Positions 33,476 to 43,107 of a stretch of 64,000 nt of DNA are shown here, piece after piece (position 1 is the first letter of the stretch; every line of letters starts with the position of its first letter). Made by a program: the position numbers and the translations under genes. The notes under the pieces were generated by a model. It saw only the letters and a program-made list of their open reading frames with translations. It was not told the origin of the DNA and ran no database searches. Location of the stretch: NCBI RefSeq assembly GCF_030295765.1, contig NZ_AP027292.1, positions 310,001 to 374,000 on the forward strand. The letters run 5' to 3'. This DNA comes from Neptuniibacter halophilus (GTDB taxonomy: Bacteria; Pseudomonadota; Gammaproteobacteria; Pseudomonadales; Balneatricaceae).

Positions 33476-34315
33476 CTAGCCAACCTTGCGATAGATGGTT
33501 TTGCCCACCAGTTCAAACATTTTTGCCTGACGCGCCAGCGATTCAGAATGCCCGACAAACAGATAACCGTTGGGCTTCAGTAGCTGCGCCATGCGTTCCA
33601 GCAGGTTTGTCTGGGTGTTCTGATCAAAATAGATCATCACGTTTCGACAGAAGATAAAATCCAGCGGCCCCTGCATCGGCCAATCCTGCATCAGGTTAAG
33701 GTATTTAAAGGTCAGCATTTTCTGCAGTTCCGGTCTCACTTTAACCTGCCCCTGATTTTTCCCTTTGCCTTTCATAAACCAGCGACGGATCTGAGCCTGT
33801 GGTAAAGCCTTCAGGCGATCATGGGCATAGATCCCGGCCTGAGCGCTGCCGAGCACCTTAGAATCGATATCCGTAGCCAGCAGCCGTACATCCCAGTTGG
33901 TTGTATCTACGCCGGCTTCACAGAGTGTTATCGCCAGACTGTAGGGTTCCTCACCCAGAGAACAGCCGGCCGACCAGCCGCGCAAACGCCGCTGCCCACT
34001 GGCTTTAATCTCCGGAAGAATGGTGTCTCGAATAAATTCAAAGTGATGACGTTCACGAAAGAAGGCCGTGAGGTTAGTCGTCAGCGCATTGATAAACTGG
34101 GAAAATTCGGCCGGATTTTTATCCAGATGCTCGAAGTACTCGGCAAAACTGTTCAGCTTCAGCTCACGCAGCCGGCGTACCAGCCGGTTGTAGGCCATAT
34201 CCTGTTTGTGATCTGCCAGCACAATTCCCGCATAATCGTACAGTTCGTCCCTAACCCTGATGAAATCCGCCCGTGAGAAAACAAACTCACGGTCTCTTTC
34301 AGGCTCTTTCGACAT
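33476..34315 (-). CDS. cheR: Chemoreceptor methyltransferase CheR
   Basis: CheR methylates receptor glutamates using S-adenosylmethionine. The 279-residue product has the N-terminal helical domain and the C-terminal SAM domain: NALTTNLTAFFRERHHF, LRGWSAGCSLGEEPYSLAI, FIFCRNVMIYFD and GYLFVGHSESL are all classic. AAGGAAACGAT precedes the ATG at 34315. Immediately upstream is a receptor gene whose product ends in EWEEF, a likely docking tail for this CheR. The stop lies four bases from the cheD start. Confidence 0.97.
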   Translation of the reverse strand: MSKEPERDREFVFSRADFIRVRDELYDYAGIVLADHKQDMAYNRLVRRLRELKLNSFAEYFEHLDKNPAEFSQFINALTTNLTAFFRERHHFEFIRDTILPEIKASGQRRLRGWSAGCSLGEEPYSLAITLCEAGVDTTNWDVRLLATDIDSKVLGSAQAGIYAHDRLKALPQAQIRRWFMKGKGKNQGQVKVRPELQKMLTFKYLNLMQDWPMQGPLDFIFCRNVMIYFDQNTQTNLLERMAQLLKPNGYLFVGHSESLARQAKMFELVGKTIYRKVG

Positions 34316-34400
34316 ATCGTTTCCTTATGGCGGGCAACAACGAACAGCTAAAGCGGATAACCGGCTCCCTCATGGGGAGCCGGTCGGGAAGATTCAGTGC

Positions 34401-36758
34401 TCAGAACTCTTCCCATTCGTCATCACTGCCACCGGCCGGAACTATTGGCTGCGGCGGCAGATTACGTTTAACTTCCGGTTTTTTCTCTGCCGGTGCGCCC
34501 TGCTTTGCCAGTTCCCGAATCCGGTTAACCGAGCCCGTTGCCGGGGCCGCAGCAGCAACCTGTGCCTGAGATTCAGAAACCACAAACTGATTAACAAGAC
34601 GTTGCAGTTGTCCTGCCTGATCTTCCATAGAGGAGGAAGCGGCTGCCACCTCTTCCACCAACGCAGCGTTCTGCTGGGTCCCCTCATCCATCTGGGTCAC
34701 GGCAATGTTCACCTGCTCGATACCGATCGCCTGCTCACGGCTGGCGGCGGCTATCTCACTGATGATTGTAGAGACATTTTTGATCGCTTCCATGATCTCA
34801 GCCAGGGCTTTGCCGGATTCATCTACAAACAGGCCACCCTCTTCCACTTTTTCCACGCTGTCGCTGATCAGCTCTTTGATCTCTTTCGCTGCGCTGGCAC
34901 TGCGCTGTGCCAGACTGCGTACTTCAGAGGCAACCACCGCAAATCCACGTCCCTGTTCACCGGCACGGGCCGCTTCCACCGCGGCGTTGAGCGCCAGCAG
35001 GTTGGTCTGGAAGGCGATCTCATCAATCACGCCGATGATTTCGGCAATTTTGGTAGAGCTGGCACGGATATCACCCATTGAGTGAACCACTTTGTTGGAG
35101 ATTTCTCCGCCTTTCTCAGCCAGACTCTGGGCATCCGTTGCCTGCTTACGTGCCTCATCTGCGTTATCCGCGTTCTGTTTCACCGTACTGGTCATCTGCT
35201 CCATGCTGGCTGCAGTTTCCTGCAGGCTGGCAGCCTGAGCTTCTGTCCGGCTACTCAAAGTCGCATTCCCGCTGGAAATTTCCGAAGCACCGGTAGTGAT
35301 ACTCTGGCCGGCAGAACGAATCTCACCCACCATGTTATTCAGATTGCTGATCGAACTGTTCAGGGAGTCATTCAGCTCCGCAAATTCGCCCTGGAAGTCA
35401 CCGCTCATCTGCTGGGTCAGATCACCGTCAGACAGTGCATTCAGTACCCGCTTCACTTCACGCATAGGTTCAACCACTGCATCCAGCATCTGGTTAACCC
35501 CGGTGGCGATGTTCTTCATAAAGCCAGAGTAAATTGATACATCCAGACGCTCGTTCAGCTCGCCCTGAGAGGCTTTCTGGATCAGATTCTCAACCTGTTC
35601 TTCCGCAATAAGCTGATCGGTAATATCCATCCACTCAACCACAGTACCCAGGCGGTTGCCGGTTTCATCGATAACCGGATTGGCGATCAGGCTGAAGCTG
35701 CGTTTACCCACTCGGATTTTGCCGCGGTAGGTCGATTTCAGGCTCTCCAGCATCCGCCGCTGATGATCCGGGTTCTTGTGGAACAGGTCAAAATTGGAGC
35801 CCAGTATTTTATCGGTGTCAAAGTCTGGCAGTTGCTCACGGATATCCTCCTGAGCGTTGCGCATCATGTCCAGTACCGCTTCGTTACAGTAGATAATCTC
35901 ACCGTCATTGTCGGCCAGCATGACATTGGAGGAGACGTTATCCAGCGCCACTTTGATACGCTGAGCACGACGCCCGGCTTCTTTCGCGTCATTGACCTCA
36001 TAGCCCAGTTTCACGGCAAGGATTTTAACAATCCGCTTCAGTTCACCTGCTTCACCCGCTTCATCCAGCGGAATGGGTGCCAGATACTCACCCTCGGTGA
36101 CATCCAGCATATGCCGTTTCGCCTGATTCAGTGGCTTGATCACTTTGCTGGACATGCAACTGTTGGCACCAAACAGCATAATCAGGAACGCAACGATCGG
36201 CCCGATCATCAGACTGGCACCCGGCAGGCCTGCCAGATAGAGCCCGGCATCAATCAGCAAAGCAGCCACAACCGCAATAATCGCGTACTGCGTCAACTGA
36301 CTGGACAAATTGGAGCTGGAAACAGAGCCCGGTGCCGGCAGGCTGGCTTCATTACGCTTCAGCTTGGCATAGAGCGCACTGGAAGCCGCGACCTCTTCTT
36401 CACTGGGGCGGGTGCGAACCGACATGTATTCAACGATCTCGCCATTCCGGAAGATCGGCGTCACATTGGCCTTAACCCAGTAGTAATCGCCATTTTTACA
36501 GCGGTTTTTCACCAGCTTGGACCACGGACGACCCAGCTTCAGGGTATCCCACAGATCCTTAAAGGCTGCCGGAGGCATATCCGGGTGACGAACCACATTA
36601 TGGTTCTTACCCACCAGCTCCTCACGACTGAAACCACTGACCTCGACAAAATCGGGATTGGTGTAGGTAATGATCCCTTTAAGGTCCGTCTTTGTTACAA
36701 GTTCCTGACCATCTCTGAGCTTTACCTCTCGATCTGTAACCGGCTCATTGATCTTCAT
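34401..36758 (-). CDS. Aer2/McpB-like PAS chemoreceptor with C-terminal EWEEF tether
   Basis: The 785-residue receptor shares its plan with the one at 17836-20019: PAS (about 20-125), a hydrophobic pair (about 165-215), a HAMP-like segment, a second PAS (about 290-400) and a methyl-accepting domain with the tip [19 protein letters not shown]. It then adds a proline/alanine-rich tail of about 60 residues ending in DDEWEEF. As known for Pseudomonas McpB (GWEEF) and E. coli Tar (NWETF), such a pentapeptide recruits CheR. Its location between cheW and cheR equals that of aer2/mcpB in the Pseudomonas che2 cluster. The PAS domains probably sense oxygen or redox. Confidence 0.95.
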   Translation of the reverse strand: MKINEPVTDREVKLRDGQELVTKTDLKGIITYTNPDFVEVSGFSREELVGKNHNVVRHPDMPPAAFKDLWDTLKLGRPWSKLVKNRCKNGDYYWVKANVTPIFRNGEIVEYMSVRTRPSEEEVAASSALYAKLKRNEASLPAPGSVSSSNLSSQLTQYAIIAVVAALLIDAGLYLAGLPGASLMIGPIVAFLIMLFGANSCMSSKVIKPLNQAKRHMLDVTEGEYLAPIPLDEAGEAGELKRIVKILAVKLGYEVNDAKEAGRRAQRIKVALDNVSSNVMLADNDGEIIYCNEAVLDMMRNAQEDIREQLPDFDTDKILGSNFDLFHKNPDHQRRMLESLKSTYRGKIRVGKRSFSLIANPVIDETGNRLGTVVEWMDITDQLIAEEQVENLIQKASQGELNERLDVSIYSGFMKNIATGVNQMLDAVVEPMREVKRVLNALSDGDLTQQMSGDFQGEFAELNDSLNSSISNLNNMVGEIRSAGQSITTGASEISSGNATLSSRTEAQAASLQETAASMEQMTSTVKQNADNADEARKQATDAQSLAEKGGEISNKVVHSMGDIRASSTKIAEIIGVIDEIAFQTNLLALNAAVEAARAGEQGRGFAVVASEVRSLAQRSASAAKEIKELISDSVEKVEEGGLFVDESGKALAEIMEAIKNVSTIISEIAAASREQAIGIEQVNIAVTQMDEGTQQNAALVEEVAAASSSMEDQAGQLQRLVNQFVVSESQAQVAAAAPATGSVNRIRELAKQGAPAEKKPEVKRNLPPQPIVPAGGSDDEWEEF

Positions 36759-36781
36759 TGTTTAACCTCCGCACCCAGTGC

Positions 36782-37303
36782 TTAAACATCGCTTCTTGCT
36801 GGCTGTTCAATGGCCAGTTCATCGGAATTCATCAGTTCATCGATGTCCATCAGGACAATCATTTTATCTTCCTGCGCAACCAGACCGGTGATGAACTCAG
36901 TGTTTATCACCCCTCCGATCTGCGGTGCCGGCTGAATCTGATCAGCCGACAGGGTATAGGTTTCAGCAACCGCATCCACCACGATCCCCATCACTCGTTC
37001 ACAACTTCCGCTGTCTACCTTGATTACAATCACCACGGTGGTGGGTCCGTATTCCAACCGTTTCAGGCCAAAACGCTGGCGCAGATCGATCACCGGAATG
37101 ATCGCTCCACGCAGGTTCAGAACACCTTTAAGGTATTCAGGCATATCCGGGATATGGGTCACCGGAGTCCAGCCCCTCAGCTCCTGAACCCTGAGGATAT
37201 CGATACCGTACTCTTCGTTATCCAGCAGGAAACTGAGGTATTGCTGACCATCGACCTGATGGCCCGCCTGCCCGGTCTCCAACTGCCATTCAGCGTCCGT
37301 CAT
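36782..37303 (-). CDS. cheW: Chemotaxis coupling protein CheW
   Basis: CheW links receptors to the CheA kinase. The 173-residue SH3-like protein has the expected QYLSFLLDNEEYGIDILRVQEL start, VTHIPDMPEYLKGVLNLRGAIIPVIDLRQRFGL core and the VDAVAETYTLSADQI region. Its ATG overlaps the cheA stop codon (ATGA), so the amount made is tied to translation of cheA, which matters because cheA is frameshifted. It lies between cheA and the tethered receptor in a che2-like order. Confidence 0.96.
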   Translation of the reverse strand: MTDAEWQLETGQAGHQVDGQQYLSFLLDNEEYGIDILRVQELRGWTPVTHIPDMPEYLKGVLNLRGAIIPVIDLRQRFGLKRLEYGPTTVVIVIKVDSGSCERVMGIVVDAVAETYTLSADQIQPAPQIGGVINTEFITGLVAQEDKMIVLMDIDELMNSDELAIEQPARSDV

Positions 37304-39751
37304 GCCACGACTCCCCGCGGGTTGTGCCCCTGTTCATTGTGAAATATTTCATTCCGTTTCTGCGCCGCCTTCGCGGTTTCAAAGTCCAGTCCGCGTTTCA
37401 TCAAACCGGCAATATCAAGGATCAGCGCAACACTGCCATCACCGAGGATGGTCGCACCGGCAAAGCCTTCAAGCCGTTTGAAATTAACTTCGAGACTTTT
37501 GATCACCACCTGCTGCTGGCCATAGAGCTCATCCACCACCAGCCCTACTTTCTGGCCGCCGTTTTCTACAATGGCGATCAGACTGTTGTCGGCCTGCTCT
37601 TCAAGTTGCGGCAGTTTGAACAGGGAGCGCAGATTAATCAGCGGGATATATTCGTCACGGAAATGCAGCAGTTTGTGCTCGCCGGCAATCGGGCTCATGG
37701 CATTTTTATCAGCCAGAATCGTTTCGACAATGGAGATCAGCGGTACGATGTAGGTCTGCTCCTCGACCCGGATCAGTTGCCCGTCGAGAATCGCCAGCGT
37801 CAGCGGCAGACTGACGCTGAAGGTGGAGCCGTGTCCCGGCTCCGATTTAACCTGAACATGGCCACCCAGGGATTCAATATTCCGACGCACCACGTCCATA
37901 CCCACGCCGCGACCGGACAGATCGCTGACCGCATCGGCGGTGGAGAAACCGGGCTTGAAAATCAGTTCATTGATTTCGCTGTCAGAAAGCTGCTGATCGG
38001 CAGTAATCAGGCCGTTATCCAACGCTTTCTGATAAATTTTTTCGGTATTCAGGCCACGCCCGTCATCGGTGATATCGATAATGATAAAGCCACCCTGATG
38101 GTAAGCATCCAGCTCAACCCGACCGGTTTCAGACTTACCCGCGGCGACGCGTTCTTCAGGCATTTCCAGACCATGATCCAGAGAGTTACGGATCAGGTGA
38201 ACCATAGGGTCACCGATCTTCTCCATCACGGTTTTATCAATCTCGGTCTGCTCACCCTTGATAATCAGTTCAACTTTTTTGCCCAGCTTACCGCTGACAT
38301 CATGGACCAGACGCGGGAAACGGTTAAATACGAAGCTGATTGGCAGCATTCGCACCCGCATCACATCTTCCTGCAGATCCCGGGTGTTACGTTCCAGTTG
38401 TTCGAGACCTTCCTGCAGCCGCTCCACTTCAGAGCCTGCTGCAATCTCAGCCAGTTCAGCACCCACCTGCCCCAGCATCGCCTGAGTGATTACCAGCTCA
38501 CCCACACGGTTGATCAGCGCATCAATCTTATCGGTATCCACCCGGATAGAGCTGCTTTCTGCAGCCGCTTTTGGCTTACGTGCTGCGCTGGCCGCAGGTT
38601 TAGCGGCAGCGGCCGCAGCCGGTTTGCCCGGAGCGGCAGGTTTGAGGAGAGGACACAGGTTCAGCCTGCGCGGCAGCCTGCACCGGAGCGGCTTCTTCAG
38701 CTACCGGTTCAATCGGGGACTGCAGCGCTTCGATCTGCAGATCGCACTCATCCTCAACCCATTCAAAAACTTCGGCTACCTCTTCCCGGTCACAGTCAGA
38801 GTAAATCTCCAGCTCCCAACTGAGGTAGATCTTTTCCGGGTCCAGCTCCGTCAGATCCGGCAGCGCCTGCGCCACAGGCGAAACCACCAGGCGCCCCAGC
38901 TCAGCCAGGGCCTGAAACATGTACGCCGGTTCATTTCCGGTTTCCAGCAAGCTCGGTTTAGGCCGGAAACTTATCCGCCAGCCCGACACCTGCCCGGACT
39001 GCCCTGCTGCCGGGGCCTCTGTTAACGCAGTTTCGGAGCAGCGGCGAATATTCAGCTCGCACTCGTCTTCCACCCACTCAAACACTTCGCGGATTTCCGC
39101 TTCGTCACAGTCCGAGTGCAACCGCAGGGTCCAGTTAAGGTGAATCTGTTCCGGATTCAGCTTGGAGAGTTTCGGCAACTTTTCAGGGTTTACCTGCACC
39201 TCCAGACGGCCAGATTCGGCCAGAGTCTGGAACATAAAGATCGGTTCATGGCCCGCCTGTAACAGGTCAGCATGGGGCAGGAACTCAATCTCCCAGTACC
39301 CCTTACCGGATGTCCCGTCGGATGTTTCGACCGGCATCGGCGTCTCGTCAGGGGTTTCAGCCACCCCCTCTGCGCCTAAGGCCTGCTCGAGCCGCTGTCG
39401 AACCTGAGCAATCACATCCGCATCCGCTTCAGGCCCCTCCTGAGTCGCTTCGAGCAGCATCTTCATGCAGTCGACCGACTCCAGCAGCAGATTTACCAGC
39501 GGCGGTGTAATGCTCTGTTTACCGCTGCGCAGTTCATCCAGCAGGGTTTCGACCACATGGGTAAAGTCCGCAACTTCGCTGAAACCGAACGTGCCGGCAC
39601 CGCCTTTGATGGAGTGGGCGGCCCTGAATATTGTATTGATCGTTTCTTCATCGGCCGAATCCAGATTCAGCAGGCTGGACTCCATCACCTCCAGCCCTTC
39701 GTAACTTTCTTCCATGAAAGTCGCAATAAACTGTGAAAGATCAATAGACAT
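37300..39751 (-). pseudogene. cheA: Chemotaxis histidine kinase CheA with a +1 frameshift in the linker
   Basis: All CheA parts are present but in two frames. The first frame (39751 to a TAA at 38600-38602, 383 residues) has the P1 domain with AAHSIKGGAGTFGFSEV, where the phospho-His lies, then two related copies of a ~90-residue domain, each ending in EVFEWVEDECxL. The second frame (about 38640 to 37300) continues an Ala/Pro linker into the dimer domain (INRVGELVITQAML), the ATPase (LIRNSLDHGLEMPEE, DDGRGLN, GRGVGMDVV) and the CheW-like domain. The frames meet at CAAACC near 38639-38646; one base fewer gives 816 codons without a break. A GTG at 38541 could start the second half. Cause: real mutation, sequence error, or split protein; error or recent mutation seems likeliest. 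Confidence 0.85.
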
Positions 39752-39757
39752 AGGTTT

Positions 39758-40120
39758 CTACCGTACGACGCGTTTAATAGTGCTGAGCAGCTTTTCCGGG
39801 TTAAATGGCTTCACCAGCCATCCGGTAGCGCCTGCCGTTTTACCACGCTGCTTCATCTCGGGTGAGCTCTCGGTTGTCAGCACCAGAATAGGGGTAAATT
39901 TGAAAGCAGGCAGCTTACGCAACTCTCCACACAGGGTAATGCCATCCATAATTGGCATGTTCACATCGGTCAGGACCAGATCGAATCGTGCGCCCTGAGC
40001 CTTGGTCAGAGCCTCCTGCCCGTTTCCGGCCTCTACAACCTGATAACCCTCCTGTTTCAGGGTAAAGGTCACCATATTTCTCAGGGAAGCCGAGTCATCA
40101 ACAACTAAGATGCTAGCCAT
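39758..40120 (-). CDS. cheY: Single-domain response regulator CheY
   Basis: The 120-residue protein is a lone receiver domain. It has the acidic pair in LVVDDSASLR, the phospho-Asp in LTDVNMPIMDG, the switch Thr in VLTTES and the Lys in VKPFNPEKL. In the Pseudomonas che2 order this position holds a CheY that is phosphorylated by the adjacent CheA and does not necessarily act on the flagellar motor. It lies six bases before the cheA start. No CheZ gene is present in the cluster. Confidence 0.94.
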   Translation of the reverse strand: MASILVVDDSASLRNMVTFTLKQEGYQVVEAGNGQEALTKAQGARFDLVLTDVNMPIMDGITLCGELRKLPAFKFTPILVLTTESSPEMKQRGKTAGATGWLVKPFNPEKLLSTIKRVVR

Positions 40121-40153
40121 GTAAATCTCTCCAAAACATCAGGGGGCAAGTAA

Positions 40154-40438
40154 TTAATCTGCATTGAGTGAAAGGGACTGACTCAGGCCAAGCTGTTCAG
40201 CCGTCTCAATAAGAACAGTGGATGGGTTTTGCCACTGGCAGGATTTATTCGCAGCACTGGCTTTGCGCACAAAGGCCAGCAGCAACTGCATCGCAGCGGT
40301 ATCTACCCGGGCAAGCTGATCGGCTTCGAGCAGCAGAGGCTCAGGTTCATTAACCAGATCAATCAGCTTATTTTTCCATTCTGTGACATTTGCTATAGAG
40401 AGCTCTTCGGGCAATTTAAGGGTACTACCAGTAGCCAT
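40154..40438 (-). CDS. STAS domain protein at the head of the chemotaxis operon
   Basis: The 94-residue protein is a small STAS domain similar to those that open many chemosensory clusters. The helix after the phospho-loop reads RVDTAAMQLLLAF, with Thr-Ala where serine is common, so phosphorylation on that loop is uncertain. It shares its fold but little sequence with HsbA at the far end of the operon. It is 33 bases before cheY and appears to be the first gene of the transcript. Upstream, TATAAT (minus strand, 40517-40522) may be a -10, though TTGACA lies 23 bases before it, too far for a normal promoter. Confidence 0.85.
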   Translation of the reverse strand: MATGSTLKLPEELSIANVTEWKNKLIDLVNEPEPLLLEADQLARVDTAAMQLLLAFVRKASAANKSCQWQNPSTVLIETAEQLGLSQSLSLNAD

Positions 40439-40661
40439 AGATTGTTTTCCTTTGTTCCACTGAGCGATCAGGTTCTGGTAAGTACTTCCATACCGAACGG
40501 GCGACCAACAAATCTCATTATAAAATTCGCTTAACTACAATAATATGTCAAAGGGTTTTCCAGAAAACCATATGATTTTTCGGCTTTTTTTGACTTTCCT
40601 ACTACTCAGGTAGTAAAGCTGGTTAATCTTTATCCGCTGCTCACACTGCCCTTTCCCGGCT

Positions 40662-40871
40662 TCAGCTCTGCAACTGCAACCGGGCGATACTTCTTCTTTC
40701 TTTTGTTCGGCGCAGGATCGCGGCCTTCTCCTCTTCACTTTCTTCGCTCCAGGCCAGAATTTCAGACAACGAGCGATAGCAGCCCAGACAGACATCGTTA
40801 TCATCCAGGCAGCAGTTTCGGATACAGGGAGAAGCGTTTTGTTTTTTAGCCTTGCGTGGATCAGTAAGCAT
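40662..40871 (-). CDS. DUF1289 family protein
   Basis: The 69-residue protein matches DUF1289: SPCIRNCCLDDNDVCLGCYRSLSEILAW holds the conserved cysteines of a probable metal-binding loop, split as SPCIRNCCLD and CLGCYRSL. The C-terminal part is a charged helix. The family's function is unknown to me. It lies between the che operon and the divergent msrAB gene. The following 220 bases to 40439 hold no gene, only the che operon upstream region with a small TACTAC/GTAGTA hairpin at 40600-40615. Confidence 0.9.
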   Translation of the reverse strand: MLTDPRKAKKQNASPCIRNCCLDDNDVCLGCYRSLSEILAWSEESEEEKAAILRRTKERRSIARLQLQS

Positions 40872-41040
40872 GTTTCGTTCCTTGATAGATGCCGGGGGCA
40901 GCAGAGAGCACCGATTTATCGTGAAGTTCAGCCATTAAGCATAGCAGAAAGCTGAACAAAACCTGTCTGGGGAACCTATTCCTTTGTGTTGCATCAAAAG
41001 CGGAGGTAGCCAAGCCTTAATTAACCCACAGGTGAAGAGC

Positions 41041-42177
41041 ATGAACAAACTGATTCCCGTCTCCCTATTAACCCTGAGCATGCTGTTACAGGCGCCATTG
41101 GCCAGCGCCGGCAGCAACGCAAAAGAGATGCCCGCGAGTACGCCCCCGCTGGCTGAAAACCTAGCTCTGGCGACATTTGCCGGCGGCTGTTTCTGGTGCA
41201 CCGAAGCCGACTTTGAAAAACTGGAGGGCGTAGTACAGGCGATTTCCGGCTACAGCGGCGGCGAAGAAACTAACCCCACTTATAAGCAGGTTTCTGCCGG
41301 CCGTACAGGACATACGGAAGCGGTTCAGATTTACTATAACCCTCAGGTCATCTCCTACGAGGGACTATTGCAGCGGCTCTGGCGTGAAATGAATCCATCC
41401 GATGGTGATGGTCAGTTCGTAGATCGTGGCAAACAGTATCGCCCTGCCGTGTTCTACCACAATCAGGCGCAGAAACAGTTAGCAGAAGCTTCACTGGCCG
41501 CACTGCAGCGCTCCGGCGTTTTCCCCAAACCTATGGCCACCGAAGTAAAACCTTTTACAACGTTTTATCCGGCCGAGGAGTACCATCAGGATTACTATTT
41601 CAAAAATCCGATCCGTTACAGTTATTACCGCAATGGCTCCGGTCGGGATCAATTCCTGAAACATATCTGGGGAGAGCAACTGGAACTCGACTACAGCCAG
41701 TTCAGTAACCAGCAATCCGCAGCAGACTTCCCGGCGGGCAGGTATGTGAAACCCTCCGAACACTATCTGCGTCATACCCTCTCTGATCTGGAATATGAAG
41801 TGACTCAGGAAGATGGCACCGAGCGCGCCTTTGATAACCCCTACTGGGACGAAAAACGCGAAGGGATTTATGTGGATATTGTCAGTGGTGAGCCGCTGTT
41901 TTCCTCTACCGACAAATACAAATCCGGCACCGGATGGCCCAGCTTTACCCAACCCATTCAGGGTGTTTCGATTGTAGAGAAAGAGGACAACTCACTGTTT
42001 ATGACCCGCGTGGAAGTACGTAGCCCGATCGCGGATTCGCACCTCGGCCATGTGTTCAGTGATGGACCTGCCCCAACCGGTCTGCGCTACTGTATCAATT
42101 CAGCAGCGCTGCGCTTTGTGCCAAAAGAGGAGTTAGAACTGCGCGGTTACGCAGAGTACAGCCAGCTATTTAAGTAA
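41041..42177 (+). CDS. msrAB: Periplasmic bifunctional methionine sulfoxide reductase MsrA/MsrB
   Basis: The 378-residue protein has a Sec signal peptide ([20 protein letters not shown], cleaved about residue 21), so it should repair oxidised methionines in the periplasm. MsrA comes first with its catalytic Cys in [13 protein letters not shown] (about residue 49) and [11 protein letters not shown]. MsrB follows with [28 protein letters not shown] and its catalytic Cys in RYCIN. The CxxC pairs that hold zinc in many MsrB proteins are missing ([13 protein letters not shown]). The ATG at 41041 has AGGTGAAGAG upstream; the longer frame from 40984 has no ribosome site. No thioredoxin-like partner domain is fused. 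Confidence 0.95.
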   Translation: MNKLIPVSLLTLSMLLQAPLASAGSNAKEMPASTPPLAENLALATFAGGCFWCTEADFEKLEGVVQAISGYSGGEETNPTYKQVSAGRTGHTEAVQIYYNPQVISYEGLLQRLWREMNPSDGDGQFVDRGKQYRPAVFYHNQAQKQLAEASLAALQRSGVFPKPMATEVKPFTTFYPAEEYHQDYYFKNPIRYSYYRNGSGRDQFLKHIWGEQLELDYSQFSNQQSAADFPAGRYVKPSEHYLRHTLSDLEYEVTQEDGTERAFDNPYWDEKREGIYVDIVSGEPLFSSTDKYKSGTGWPSFTQPIQGVSIVEKEDNSLFMTRVEVRSPIADSHLGHVFSDGPAPTGLRYCINSAALRFVPKEELELRGYAEYSQLFK

Positions 42178-42209
42178 ACAGACAGGTGGTTAAGTAAACA
42201 GACAGGGGG
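42170..42209. repeat. 20-base tandem duplication over the msrAB stop codon
   Basis: TTAAGTAAACAGACAGG-T/G-GG occurs twice in direct succession (42170-42189 and 42190-42209), differing by one base. The first copy contains the msrAB stop codon. It looks like a recent slippage duplication. Confidence 0.85.
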
Positions 42210-42236
42210 AGTGGTTGATACCACTGCCCCGCTGGC

Positions 42237-42995
42237 TTACTGCTGACGATTCCAGTCGATACAGGCCTCTAACGTCACCCCGGAGCCCCCGAAGATATCC
42301 AGCGCACTGCCAATCGTCAGGTCGACCCTACCGGCCGATAAGTGTTTTACCCGTTCCAGATCGTCCAGTGAACGTGCGCCACCGGCATAGGTGACCGGGA
42401 TCGGTGAAGCCTTACCGAGCAGCTCCACCAGCTCCTGATCGATTCCCGCCTGCAGCCCTTCTACATCCGCTGCGTGGATCAGAAATTCGGCACAATGATC
42501 ACCCAGCGCCTGCAGCGTTTGCGCATTAACCGAGGTCTCGGTTACGGTCTGCCAACGGTCAGTGGCGATGTTCCAGCCACTTTCCGTACGACGGCAGCTC
42601 AGGTCAAGAATCAGTCGATCGGCACCGGTTTCTGCCTTTATTTTTTCCAGTCGTGACCAGCTAAACTGGCCATCTTCAAACAGATAGGAGGTTACGATCA
42701 GATGCGATGCGCCCGCCTCAAGGTATTCGGCGGCATTTTCCGGATTAACACCACCGCCAAACTGCAACCCCTGCGGCCAGGTTTTCAACGCCAGCAGCGC
42801 CTGCTCTTTGTTACCCGGGCCGAGTGCGATAACGTGCCCGCCGGTCAGGTTATGCTGTTGATAGAGCCGCGCATAGTACGCCGCATCATAAGGGCTGACA
42901 TAGTTGGTCTGGGCGCCACTGTCCTGCAGACTGCCACCAACGATCTGTTTAACCTGGCCCTGATGCAGGTCGATACATGGACGAAACTGGGTCAA
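42237..42995 (-). CDS. hisA: Eukaryotic-type HisA (ProFAR isomerase), orphan gene
   Basis: The 252-residue TIM-barrel protein resembles the fungal HIS6 type of HisA (TIGR02129), the Amadori isomerase of histidine synthesis, more than the usual bacterial type. Landmarks are FRPCIDLHQGQVKQIVGGSL, GGHVIALGPGNKEQALLAL, LQFGGGVNPENAAEYLEAGASHLIV (divided here into its motifs), LILDLSCRR and PVTYAGGARSLDDL. No other his gene is near. The ATG lies at 42995. It could replace a missing bacterial HisA or act alongside one; the rest of the genome would tell. Transfer between domains in the distant past is an inference. Confidence 0.85.
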   Translation of the reverse strand: MTQFRPCIDLHQGQVKQIVGGSLQDSGAQTNYVSPYDAAYYARLYQQHNLTGGHVIALGPGNKEQALLALKTWPQGLQFGGGVNPENAAEYLEAGASHLIVTSYLFEDGQFSWSRLEKIKAETGADRLILDLSCRRTESGWNIATDRWQTVTETSVNAQTLQALGDHCAEFLIHAADVEGLQAGIDQELVELLGKASPIPVTYAGGARSLDDLERVKHLSAGRVDLTIGSALDIFGGSGVTLEACIDWNRQQ

Positions 42996-43107
42996 GGGAG
43001 TCTCCTAGCTGAAGTCGAACGATGGCGCTATTCTAACGATCGATCCGGGTTTGGTATATTGTTTCTGTGCCGGAATCAACAGATACCTGAAGGGCAGCGC
43101 CCCGCAT

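Noticed and set aside
35763..36785. A 340-residue plus-strand open frame
   Set aside because: It is antisense to the Aer2-like receptor and shows no protein family features.
38630..38650. Programmed frameshift in cheA
   Set aside because: No classical slippery heptamer, stop codon pairing or stimulatory structure is evident at CAAACC, and a one-base change in a low-complexity linker is simpler.
37324..38823. A 499-residue open frame on the plus strand
   Set aside because: It is antisense to cheA, with no recognisable domain, and mirrors the codon bias of the real gene.
40517..40551. TTGACA and TATAAT as a sigma-70 promoter of the che operon
   Set aside because: The spacer is 23 bases, well outside the usual 16-18. 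Each element alone is weak evidence.
40560..40600. FliA (sigma-28) promoter before the che operon
   Set aside because: A GCCGAAAA block is present, but no TAAAG element lies at the needed distance.
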